From Desulfovibrio sp. (GTDB lineage: Bacteria; Desulfobacterota; Desulfovibrionia; Desulfovibrionales; Desulfovibrionaceae): DNA of 7,121 nucleotides. Where the stretch lies: contig JAAUYY010000020.1 of NCBI GenBank assembly GCA_014804865.1, forward strand, positions 2,807-9,927. The letters are read 5' to 3'. Under the pieces are notes generated by a model. It saw only the letters and a program-made list of their open reading frames with translations. It searched no databases and had not been told where the DNA came from. Every line of letters begins with the position of its first letter. Within the stretch, counting starts at the first letter, position 1. Made by a program: the position numbers and the translations under genes. Shown here piece by piece: positions 1 through 5,907 of this stretch.

Positions 1-618
1 AACGCCGTTCCCTGCGGTCACGCGCTCTACTCCACCAGTCCCGACGCCCTGCGCTCGGTTCGCCAATGGTGTCGCGATCGCAAGGAGCCCTTTTCCATTC
101 ATCTCGCCGAGTCCGAAGAGGAAGACAGGCTATTAATGGACGGCGAAGGCGAGCTTTACGATTATTATAAAGATATCGTTCTTCCGAAAGACTGGTCGCC
201 GCCGCGTTCGCGTCCCGCCGTTTACGCCCAGTCCCTTTCCCTGCTCGGGCCGGGAACTCTCGCTATTCACGGCGTTCGTCTTTCCAGGGACGACATCGCG
301 CTGCTCGGAAAGACCGGAACGGCGCTCTGCCTTTGCCCCCGTTCCAACGCGTCGATCGGAGTAGGCCAGGCGCCCATCGACGCCTTGATGGTAAGCGACG
401 TCCTGCTCTGTCTGGGAACGGACGGCCTTACCTCCTGTCCTGATCTGGATGTCAGAAACGAGATAAAATATCTGCGCCGTGAGCGCGATCTCCCCCTGGC
501 CGCCCTGCTCCGGATGGCTACGGCGAACGGAGCGACCGCGCTAGGCTTCGACTATGGCCAATTCGCGCTCCGCGTCGGCGCACCGGCCGCGTTTGCCTTG
601 CTTGACGATGTGGATTAA
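1..618 (+). CDS. Amidohydrolase-superfamily deaminase (MtaD/chlorohydrolase type), 3' part only
   Basis: The reading frame is open from the first base, so the gene starts upstream of the window; 205 residues plus the stop are visible. An internal ATG at 136 is not the start, because conserved family sequence precedes it. Metal-dependent hydrolase hallmarks are present: GHALYSTSP near visible residues 6-14, an HLAE motif with His at residue 34, an IHG motif with His near residue 90, PRSNASIGVGQAP around 114-125, and GTDGLTSCPDLD with the metal-ligand Asp near residue 141. This arrangement is typical of the S-adenosylhomocysteine/5'-methylthioadenosine deaminase and aminodeoxyfutalosine deaminase group, cytosolic enzymes that remove an amino group from adenine-type nucleosides with a bound metal. 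The exact substrate cannot be fixed without the N-terminal half, including its HxH metal motif. It is separated from the next gene by 107 bp and probably unrelated to the downstream acyl/sugar operon. Confidence 0.85.
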   Translation, partial: NAVPCGHALYSTSPDALRSVRQWCRDRKEPFSIHLAESEEEDRLLMDGEGELYDYYKDIVLPKDWSPPRSRPAVYAQSLSLLGPGTLAIHGVRLSRDDIALLGKTGTALCLCPRSNASIGVGQAPIDALMVSDVLLCLGTDGLTSCPDLDVRNEIKYLRRERDLPLAALLRMATANGATALGFDYGQFALRVGAPAAFALLDDVD

Positions 619-725
619 TATCCAGTAACAGGGTCGCGCGGAAAGGCTCTCGCCCTTTGGCTGGCTTCCGGTCGAGAAATTGGAAAAACTTCGATAAAAG
701 ATAATTTTACTAAACGACTAGCGGA
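619..725 (+). promoter_or_regulatory. Intergenic leader upstream of the sigma-54 activator
   Basis: This 107-bp gap should hold the promoter of the regulator gene if that gene has its own. The distal part (about 676-715) turns AT-rich, with a GATAAT box at 700-705 and a TTGGAA at 680-685, but these are only 14 bp apart, too close for a standard sigma-70 promoter. A short inverted repeat (AAAGG 642-646 with CCTTT 654-658) lacks a T-run and is not a convincing terminator. The ribosome-binding signal is poor: GGA lies directly against the ATG at 726. No single promoter is firmly supported. Confidence 0.25.
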
Positions 726-2114
726 ATGGACTGGGAAAACGCGCTCGACGGCGACATAGCCGCGATTATTCTTGACGGCCTGCCAATGGGCGCGCTGTTT
801 TGCGATCGAAACGGCATAGTCCGTTTCGTCAACTCATCTTACGCGCAACTACTTGAGAAAAATCCCGAAGAGATCATAGGCTACCCCATTACCAAATCCA
901 TCCCCGATTCTCGGGCGCAAGAAGTCATGCGCAACGGCGTCGCGGAGATGGGCGATTTATGCCGGCTGGCTCCCTCCAGCTCCCGCGTCGTCATTGTAAA
1001 CAGATTGCCCGTTCGCGATAAGAGCGGCGCGGTCTGCGGGATGATTTCCCAGGCTCTTTTCAATAATCCCGAAGAATTGCGGCGCCTGTCGGCCAAAATC
1101 GACCAGTTAGGCCGCAAGCTGTCCCAATATAAAAAGCGCTTTCAGGCGAGCGCCGCTCCGCAGCACACCTTCGCGAGCATAATAGGCGACAGCCCCGTGA
1201 TGCGAGCGACTAAACGGCAGGCCGCGAGTTACGCCCGCCTCGACGAGCCAGTGCTTATCCTCGGCGCGACCGGCGCCGGCAAAGAGCTTTTCGCGCACGC
1301 TATCCACGCGGAGAGTCCCAGGGCGTCCGGGCCGCTGGTCTGCATCAATTGCGCGGCCGTGCCCCGCGATTTGTTTGAATCGGAGCTTTTCGGCTACGCC
1401 CGGGGAGCTTTTTCCGGAGCGCGTCAGGAAGGAAAAATGGGTCAGATCGAACTCGCGGACAATGGCACGCTATTTCTGGACGAGATTGGCGAAATGCCGC
1501 CGGAGATTCAGGTCAAGCTCCTGCGCGTGCTCGAGAGCCGGACTGTGGTAAAGCTGGGATCTTCGGAGCCGCGAGCCGTGAATTTCCGGCTGATCGCGGC
1601 GACGAACCGCGATATCGCCGCCATGCTGAAAAACGGCGCGTTTCGCGAAGATCTTTTCTACCGCATAAACGCCTTTACCCTTGAGATTCCTCCCCTCCGC
1701 GAGCGTTCGACCGACATTCTCGCAATAGCCAGGCACACGCTCGACAGGCTGGGCCTCGAGTCTGTCGCCTTCGCGCCGGAAACGGAAAGGGCCATGTTGA
1801 ATTTCGAATGGCCCGGAAACGCCAGGCAGTTGCGCAACGCCGTCGCCCGCGCGGCCACAATGCGCGAGGGGGATCTTATTCGCGTAGCCGATTTCCCGCC
1901 CGAGACATTGCCATCAATGACAGCCGAAAAGACCGAGCCAGCCGCAGAATTGTCCGGAGTCGTCGCCTCCGCCGAAGCGCGCTTCATTCAGTCGGCCCTC
2001 GATGCCAATCGGGGCAATGTCGCGGCCACCGCCCGCGCCCTGAAAATCTCCCGCGCGACGCTTTATGAAAAAATAAGAAAACTGGGACTGGATATCGGGC
2101 GGAAGAAGAGTTAG
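726..2114 (+). CDS. Sigma-54-dependent transcriptional activator, PAS-AAA+-Fis
   Basis: Cytosolic enhancer-binding protein of 462 residues that would use ATP hydrolysis to open sigma-54 RNA polymerase promoters. Domains in order: an N-terminal PAS-like sensor (about 15-112, including GALFCDRNGIVRFVNSSYA and IGYPITKSIPDSRAQEV); a charged, probably coiled linker (about 113-142); an AAA+ domain (about 150-385); and a C-terminal Fis-type helix-turn-helix (about 415-455, GNVAATARALKISRATLYEK). Visible AAA+ motifs are Walker A GATGAGKE at 180-187, the sigma-contacting loop GAFSGA at 227-232 (the usual form is GAFTGA), Walker B GTLFLDE at 247-253, FREDLFYR at 306-313 with likely arginine fingers, and WPGN at 362-365. 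There is no receiver domain, so the PAS domain or a partner, rather than phosphorylation by a histidine kinase, probably senses the signal. The ATG has a weak ribosome site, but the PAS domain begins immediately after it and supports this start. The target is unknown; the operon 175 bp downstream is a candidate by position only. Confidence 0.95.
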   Translation: MDWENALDGDIAAIILDGLPMGALFCDRNGIVRFVNSSYAQLLEKNPEEIIGYPITKSIPDSRAQEVMRNGVAEMGDLCRLAPSSSRVVIVNRLPVRDKSGAVCGMISQALFNNPEELRRLSAKIDQLGRKLSQYKKRFQASAAPQHTFASIIGDSPVMRATKRQAASYARLDEPVLILGATGAGKELFAHAIHAESPRASGPLVCINCAAVPRDLFESELFGYARGAFSGARQEGKMGQIELADNGTLFLDEIGEMPPEIQVKLLRVLESRTVVKLGSSEPRAVNFRLIAATNRDIAAMLKNGAFREDLFYRINAFTLEIPPLRERSTDILAIARHTLDRLGLESVAFAPETERAMLNFEWPGNARQLRNAVARAATMREGDLIRVADFPPETLPSMTAEKTEPAAELSGVVASAEARFIQSALDANRGNVAATARALKISRATLYEKIRKLGLDIGRKKS

Positions 2115-2126
2115 ACCGCGCCGCTC

Positions 2127-2140
2127 TCGTCGCGCGACGA
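2127..2140. repeat. Perfect 14-bp palindrome TCGTCGCGCGACGA
   Basis: The 14 bases are identical to their reverse complement. It lies 13 bp after the stop codon of the activator gene. As RNA it can form a 5-bp stem with a GCGC loop; as DNA it has the dyad symmetry of a dimeric regulator site. There is no T-run directly after it, so it is not an intrinsic terminator by itself. CG-rich palindromes of this size can occur by chance in such GC-rich DNA. Confidence 0.5.
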
Positions 2141-2155
2141 CTCGCGATCCCGCCG

Positions 2156-2177
2156 AAAACGACTTCCGCGTCTTTTT
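2156..2177 (+). terminator. Weak terminator-like hairpin with T-run after the activator gene
   Basis: AAAACGAC (2156-2163) can pair with GTCTTTTT (2170-2177) around a six-base TTCCGC loop, with one mismatch, and the 3' arm is itself the T-run. The GC core is only three pairs, so the stem is weak. The position, 41 bp after the activator stop and just before an AT-rich promoter region, is what one expects for a terminator. The nearby palindrome at 2127-2140 might add to it. Confidence 0.3.
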
Positions 2178-2200
2178 GGGCGAATTTTCCAGCCAGTCCC

Positions 2201-2228
2201 TTGACAGGATATTCCCCCTATTTATTAT
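2201..2228 (+). promoter_or_regulatory. Predicted sigma-70 promoter (TTGACA-16-TATTAT)
   Basis: An exact -35 consensus TTGACA at 2201-2206 is followed after 16 bp by TATTAT at 2223-2228, a five-of-six match to the -10 consensus. Transcription would begin near 2235 and give a leader of about 55 nt before the ATG at 2290. It faces the glycosyltransferase/ACP/KASIII operon and is the best promoter candidate in the window. The evidence is sequence match only. Confidence 0.55.
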
Positions 2229-2254
2229 TTTTCATATTAAATGGCGCGTCCTTA

Positions 2255-2260
2255 TATAAT
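2255..2260 (+). promoter_or_regulatory. Second, exact TATAAT -10 box
   Basis: An exact TATAAT lies 29 bp upstream of the operon's first ATG. The matching -35 position (about 2232-2237, TCATAT) is poor and there is no extended TG element, so as a promoter it would be weak or activator-dependent. It may be a second start site or only part of the AT-rich region. Confidence 0.3.
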
Positions 2261-2289
2261 ATAGTCTATTCCTTTTTCGCGGCGAATCG

Positions 2290-4317
2290 ATGAGCAAGCT
2301 GATTACCGTTCACGACTTCAGTCCCTCGCGGGATTTTACGGCTTCGTTTCTAAACGGCGCCGTTCGCCCTTCGCCGGATTCGTCCGTCGCGCTTGGGCCG
2401 TTTAATTCCCTGGCTTGCGAGATCGAACCGACCCATGCCCACCTCTGGGCGTTCAGAACGGATAAATTGCCTTTTCCCGCAAATATCGCCGCGCAATGGG
2501 ACAAAATCGCCTCGAACCTTGACGCGGGTCGCGATGTCGTAATTCATACTTACGCCGTCTCCCGACCCTGGCATGATTTTTTTCATACGCAATTTTTAAA
2601 TAGAATTGATCAGGCTAAACATACACTGGAAAGCCTGATCATTGTCGGCTCCCCGATCCTGCTCTTCGAGCAATTTTATCGGCATCCTGGCGCGAAGGTC
2701 GCCGACGCCGACGCGGAAACCTATATGTCCCGCCTGCTCGATATTCCCATCCTGATCGAGACTTTGCGCGAGCGTTACGGCGAAAACGCGGTAAAATTAA
2801 TTCCAAACTTCGCCTCGAGCGCTGTCGGAACGCCCGACGTTCGTATCCTGAACGAGATCGCGATGAGAATTGGCTTGCCCGCTCCCGCCGCGCCTTCCTT
2901 GACCATGGCGAACTCGGCCTACCGCTCCCATCTTTCGCGCAGGCTTCGAGCCGCGACCGAAGTTCGCGACAACTCCTGGCCTCATATCGATCCAGAAGCG
3001 ATCCGCGACGCTCTCAATAAGACTGACGCGACATTGCCCGAGGACATTTGTTCGCCTCTGGCATTAAGACAAAAATTCGTCGAAAGCTCCGGATTCGCCG
3101 CGCGCGAACTGGAACGGCTATTAAATATCGAGACTGGAGCGCTTGACGCGCCAGAATATTTGCGAGTCGGCGAAGCGGTTCAATCGCCAGAAATTTTGCC
3201 ACGTGACGCGATCGCGACATTCCTCGATAATCTCGACAAGGAAAGCCGGACAAGACTTCGGGAGAGACTGGTTAATGACGAAGTATTATTGACGCCCGAT
3301 CAGAAGGCGATTTTAGCCTTTATGAACGAGCGCGGCGGGTATCGCGTTATTGGCGAGCCGGAACCGCCGGTCGAGCTGACTGTCCTGACAATGACCTATA
3401 ATCATGAGAAGTATATCGCCCAATGTATGGACAGCGTTCTCGCCCAGAGAACCGACTTCCCGGTCAGGCATATAGTCCTCGATCATCATTCCGAAGACGG
3501 AACGCCGCGAATTGTGGCCGAATACGCCGCCCGTCATCCGACTATCCGTCCCGTCCTGCTCTCGCATAGGCGTTCCCAGGAAAATGTGCGAGGGCTTTTC
3601 GCGCGTTGCCGAACTCGCTACGCCGCCCTTTGCGACGGAGACGATTATTTTACCAGTCCGGACAAATTGCGAAAACAGGTCGATTTTCTCGAGAAGAATC
3701 CCGATCATGCCCTCTGTTTCCATCCAGTGATGGCGGTGTTCGAGGATGGGCGAAAGCCGACGATTTATCCGCCCCTGGACACGCTTCCGAGGCATAAAAG
3801 CGGGGCTATCTTTTTAAGCGACCTTGTGCAGACGAATTTCATACAAACCAATTCCGTAGTCTATCGCTGGCGGTTCCGCGACGGCTTGCCCGCCTGGTTT
3901 CGGTCGGATTTGTGCCCGGGCGACTGGTACTGGCACCTTCTGCACGCGGAGACGGGCAAAATAGGCTTTATTCCCGAAGTCATGTCGGCGTATCGCCGCC
4001 ATGCGGGCGCCCTTTACGCGCAGACCCTTGTCTCGCGCCGCGACCACCGCCGAAAGCTGGGAATGCCCGAACTTGCCACTTACCAGGCGGTCGACGATCA
4101 TTTTAATAAACGCTATCATCGTCCGCTTTCCACGCTGGCCTCCAGCGTGTTCGCGGACTTTGTCGAACTGATGATGGAAGAAGACGAGCCGCGCCTGCTA
4201 AACTGGGCCGTCGAAAAATATCCCGATTTCGCCAGAGATTTTTTAAATTCGCTTTCGGCGCTCGAGGAAAAACAGAAAGCCGAAGGATTAGGAGGAAAAG
4301 AGAATGGACGACAATAA
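2290..4317 (+). CDS. Two-part protein: unrecognised N-terminal half plus GT2 glycosyltransferase domain
   Basis: A 675-residue protein with no signal peptide or membrane helices, so probably cytosolic. The C-terminal part is a GT-A fold family 2 glycosyltransferase beginning at about residue 361 (ELTVLTMTYNHEKYIAQCMD). It has a nucleotide-binding DHHSEDGT at 398-405, a metal/nucleotide-sugar CDGDDYF around 448-454 (DGDD 449-452), and a PGDWYW segment at 543-548 whose Asp545 is a candidate catalytic base, followed by AYRRHAG near 567-573. It should transfer a sugar from a nucleotide donor to an unknown acceptor. The first 355 residues match no domain I can name. The stretch DVVIHTYAV, then IIVGSPILLFEQFYR, then YGENAVKLIP and a helical PLALRQKFVESSGFAARELERLL recalls sulfotransferase-like proteins, but no PAPS-binding P-loop is visible. 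The ribosome site before the ATG is weak (GGCGAA). The gene is first in the operon and its 3' end overlaps the next gene by 14 nt. Confidence 0.85.
   Translation: MSKLITVHDFSPSRDFTASFLNGAVRPSPDSSVALGPFNSLACEIEPTHAHLWAFRTDKLPFPANIAAQWDKIASNLDAGRDVVIHTYAVSRPWHDFFHTQFLNRIDQAKHTLESLIIVGSPILLFEQFYRHPGAKVADADAETYMSRLLDIPILIETLRERYGENAVKLIPNFASSAVGTPDVRILNEIAMRIGLPAPAAPSLTMANSAYRSHLSRRLRAATEVRDNSWPHIDPEAIRDALNKTDATLPEDICSPLALRQKFVESSGFAARELERLLNIETGALDAPEYLRVGEAVQSPEILPRDAIATFLDNLDKESRTRLRERLVNDEVLLTPDQKAILAFMNERGGYRVIGEPEPPVELTVLTMTYNHEKYIAQCMDSVLAQRTDFPVRHIVLDHHSEDGTPRIVAEYAARHPTIRPVLLSHRRSQENVRGLFARCRTRYAALCDGDDYFTSPDKLRKQVDFLEKNPDHALCFHPVMAVFEDGRKPTIYPPLDTLPRHKSGAIFLSDLVQTNFIQTNSVVYRWRFRDGLPAWFRSDLCPGDWYWHLLHAETGKIGFIPEVMSAYRRHAGALYAQTLVSRRDHRRKLGMPELATYQAVDDHFNKRYHRPLSTLASSVFADFVELMMEEDEPRLLNWAVEKYPDFARDFLNSLSALEEKQKAEGLGGKENGRQ
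4290..4295 (+). promoter_or_regulatory. Strong ribosome-binding site AGGAGG for ACP 1, inside the preceding gene
   Basis: A perfect Shine-Dalgarno AGGAGG lies 8 nt before the ATG at 4304 and within the last codons of the glycosyltransferase gene. It fixes the ACP 1 start and the 14-nt gene overlap. It is the strongest ribosome site in the window, which fits a carrier protein needed in more copies than the enzymes that load it. Confidence 0.8.
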
Positions 4318-4549
4318 AGCCCGCATACTTGATATATTGAAAGACTTGCAGCCGGAATTCGATTTCGAGGACGGCTCCGACTTCGTGGAGAGCGGCTATC
4401 TCGATAGTTTCGACGTGGTTACCCTGGTCGCCGAGCTGGAGGACGCCTTCGACGTTTCCATTTCCGCGCTGGATATCCTGCCGGAGAATTTTTCTTCTCT
4501 GGACAGCATAGCCGCTCTCGTGGAAAAAAGTTCAAAATCGCGCGGATAG
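4304..4549 (+). CDS. Acyl carrier protein 1
   Basis: An 81-residue acidic protein with the carrier-protein pattern: helix 1 (RILDILKDLQPEF), then ESGYLDSFDVVTLVAELEDA, where Ser35 in the DSF motif is the predicted phosphopantetheine attachment site, and a C-terminal helix (SLDSIAALVEKS). It would hold an acyl or aminoacyl group as a thioester in the cytosol. DSF in place of the DSL of housekeeping AcpP, with the GYLDS lead-in, is typical of specialised pathway carriers rather than the central fatty-acid ACP. It lies between the glycosyltransferase and KASIII 1, with only 6 nt to the latter, which suggests that these two work as a pair. A phosphopantetheinyl transferase must come from elsewhere in the genome. 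Confidence 0.92.
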   Translation: MDDNKARILDILKDLQPEFDFEDGSDFVESGYLDSFDVVTLVAELEDAFDVSISALDILPENFSSLDSIAALVEKSSKSRG

Positions 4550-4555
4550 GGATTC

Positions 4556-5680
4556 ATGCGCGCGACTTTGTATGGAGTAAGAATAAGAGGCGTCTGCGCG
4601 ACTGTGCCCGATCATGTCTGCAAGTTCGAGGAAGAGTTAAAATATTTTCCTTTTCCGGAAAAGAGTTCGCGCAGGCTTGGTCGTGTCATGGGTTTCCGCG
4701 AGCACAGGATCACGGATCCGTCGACCACGCCCTGCGATCTCGCGTCATATACGCTCAATCATATTTTCCATCGGGGATATCTGTCCAAAGACAGGCTCGA
4801 GAGTCTGCTCGTAGTCGCGCAGATGGCCGATCATCCGATCCCTGGCAATAGCAAGGTCATTCACGGTCAGCTTGGTTTGCCCAGGGAGACTTATTGCGCC
4901 GATCTTTATGAGAACTGTATAGGCTTTATAAGCGGTCTGTATATCGCCTCCTGCCAGATCGCCTCGGGAGCGGTTAGCGAAGTCGCCCTTGTTACAACGG
5001 ACGGCGCGGGATGTTACGCCAACAAACTGGATAGAAATACCTATCCCTTGAGCGGCGACGCCGCGGCCGTAGTAGTCGTCGAGAAAGGCTCGCCCGAAGA
5101 CGCGATCCATTTTCTGTTTCGCGACGACGGCTCGCGCCGGGAGGCGCTGATTGTGCCCGCTGGCGGATGCCGTCTGCCCGCGAGCGCGGAAACGGCGAAA
5201 GTCGTCATGGACGAAATGGGCAACTATCGATCCCTGAACGATATGCATATGGACGGAACGGCGGTCTTTCAATTCGTCATGGAGTCCGTTCCGCCGCTTA
5301 TCCATGATATTTATGAATACGCGGGATTAAATGAGACGGATATCGATTGGCATTTAACTCATCAGCCCAACCGGTTCATGCTTGAAAAGCTCGCGGATCT
5401 TCTGGGGGTTTCGCGGGATAAATTATTTAACAATATTGTGGAAAATTTTGGAAACTCGTCCTGCGTTACAATCCCGCTGAATATCGCCTTTAATCTCGGG
5501 GCGCGGTTATTGCATGAAAAATTTAAGGTATGTCTTTCCGCCTTTGGCGCCGGCCTTTCGCTCGGCGCGGCCATCTGCGAATTGGGCGATCTTGAGTTTT
5601 GCGAGCTAATCGAGCATCCCGGCGGAGGAGCCATCGACGAGACTCCGGCAAATCAATCTAACCCCCAAAAGGATAATTAA
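4556..5680 (+). CDS. KASIII-type 3-oxoacyl-ACP synthase 1 (FabH-like)
   Basis: A 374-residue thiolase-fold enzyme, somewhat longer than housekeeping FabH (about 320). KASIII enzymes make a carbon-carbon bond between an acyl-CoA or acyl-ACP starter and malonyl-ACP. The catalytic triad is readable: Cys121 in DLYENCIGFISGL, His269 in THQPNRFML (the usual form is HQAN), and Asn300 in ENFGNSSCVTIP. Other family signatures are LSGDAAAVVVVE (about 165-176), an HMDGTAVF segment (231-238) and the C-terminal SAFGAGLSLGAAI. The last 30 or so residues, with EHPGGG, are a polar tail outside the usual fold. All three catalytic residues are kept, so condensation is plausible. A KASIII-fold acyltransferase acting on a sugar or amine is the main alternative. 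It starts 6 nt after ACP 1 and its stop codon directly touches the ATG of ACP 2. Confidence 0.9.
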   Translation: MRATLYGVRIRGVCATVPDHVCKFEEELKYFPFPEKSSRRLGRVMGFREHRITDPSTTPCDLASYTLNHIFHRGYLSKDRLESLLVVAQMADHPIPGNSKVIHGQLGLPRETYCADLYENCIGFISGLYIASCQIASGAVSEVALVTTDGAGCYANKLDRNTYPLSGDAAAVVVVEKGSPEDAIHFLFRDDGSRREALIVPAGGCRLPASAETAKVVMDEMGNYRSLNDMHMDGTAVFQFVMESVPPLIHDIYEYAGLNETDIDWHLTHQPNRFMLEKLADLLGVSRDKLFNNIVENFGNSSCVTIPLNIAFNLGARLLHEKFKVCLSAFGAGLSLGAAICELGDLEFCELIEHPGGGAIDETPANQSNPQKDN

Positions 5681-5905
5681 ATGAACGATCAGGAGAAACT
5701 TGCGGCGCTTGAGGATATCATGGAGATTGACGAAGGCTCCCTTAAGCCCGAGACCAGACTGGAAGATCTCGAGGAATGGGATTCCCTGTCCGCTCTTTCC
5801 TTCGTGGTGCTAATGGGCGACGAATTCGACAAAAAGATAAGCGGCAAGGAAATTCGCGCTTTTGAGACTATCCGGGATATGATGAACGTCATGGAGAAAG
5901 CTTAA
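5681..5905 (+). CDS. Acyl carrier protein 2
   Basis: A 74-residue, strongly acidic carrier protein. The motif EEWDSLSALSFVVLMGDEF places the predicted phosphopantetheine serine at residue 35 (DSL), followed by helix III sequence around ISGKEIRAFETIRDMM. It is short but within the normal range. It differs clearly from ACP 1 in sequence and serine context (WDSL against LDSF), so it is not a recent tandem copy. The ATG follows the KASIII 1 stop with no spacer; an AAGGA at 5669-5673 gives a ribosome site at 7 nt. KASIII 2 starts 2 nt after its stop. It could be the malonyl carrier or the product carrier for one of the flanking synthases. Confidence 0.92.
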   Translation: MNDQEKLAALEDIMEIDEGSLKPETRLEDLEEWDSLSALSFVVLMGDEFDKKISGKEIRAFETIRDMMNVMEKA

Positions 5906-5907
5906 TA

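Larger units (their letters stand above)
2115..2289 (+). other. Intergenic control region between activator and acyl/sugar operon
   Basis: This is the largest non-coding gap in the window. Its first half is GC-rich with a perfect palindrome and a terminator-like hairpin. Its second half, from about 2201, is strongly AT-rich compared with the flanking genes and carries promoter-like boxes. The layout fits the end of one transcription unit and the start of the next. I see no tRNA, small ORF or riboswitch-like structure that I can support. Confidence 0.6.

Noticed and set aside
136..618. Treating the amidohydrolase as a complete 160-residue gene starting at the ATG at 136
   Set aside because: The same frame is open back to base 1 and encodes the family's GHALYSTSP and HLAE motifs before that ATG, so the start is outside the window.
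642..658. Terminator after the amidohydrolase gene (AAAGG...CCTTT)
   Set aside because: The stem is only five pairs, mostly A-T, and no T-run follows.
2241..2256. Sigma-54 promoter at ATGGCGCGTCCTTATA
   Set aside because: The -24 half is partial and the essential GC of the -12 element is absent at the correct spacing.
3313..3795. 160-residue open frame on the minus strand, inside the glycosyltransferase gene
   Set aside because: It lies fully opposite a gene with clear GT2 motifs, has no family pattern or ribosome site, and is an expected by-product of GC-rich codon use.
4745..5305. 186-residue open frame on the minus strand, opposite KASIII 1
   Set aside because: It covers the conserved catalytic Cys region of a confident gene and shows no recognisable protein pattern of its own.
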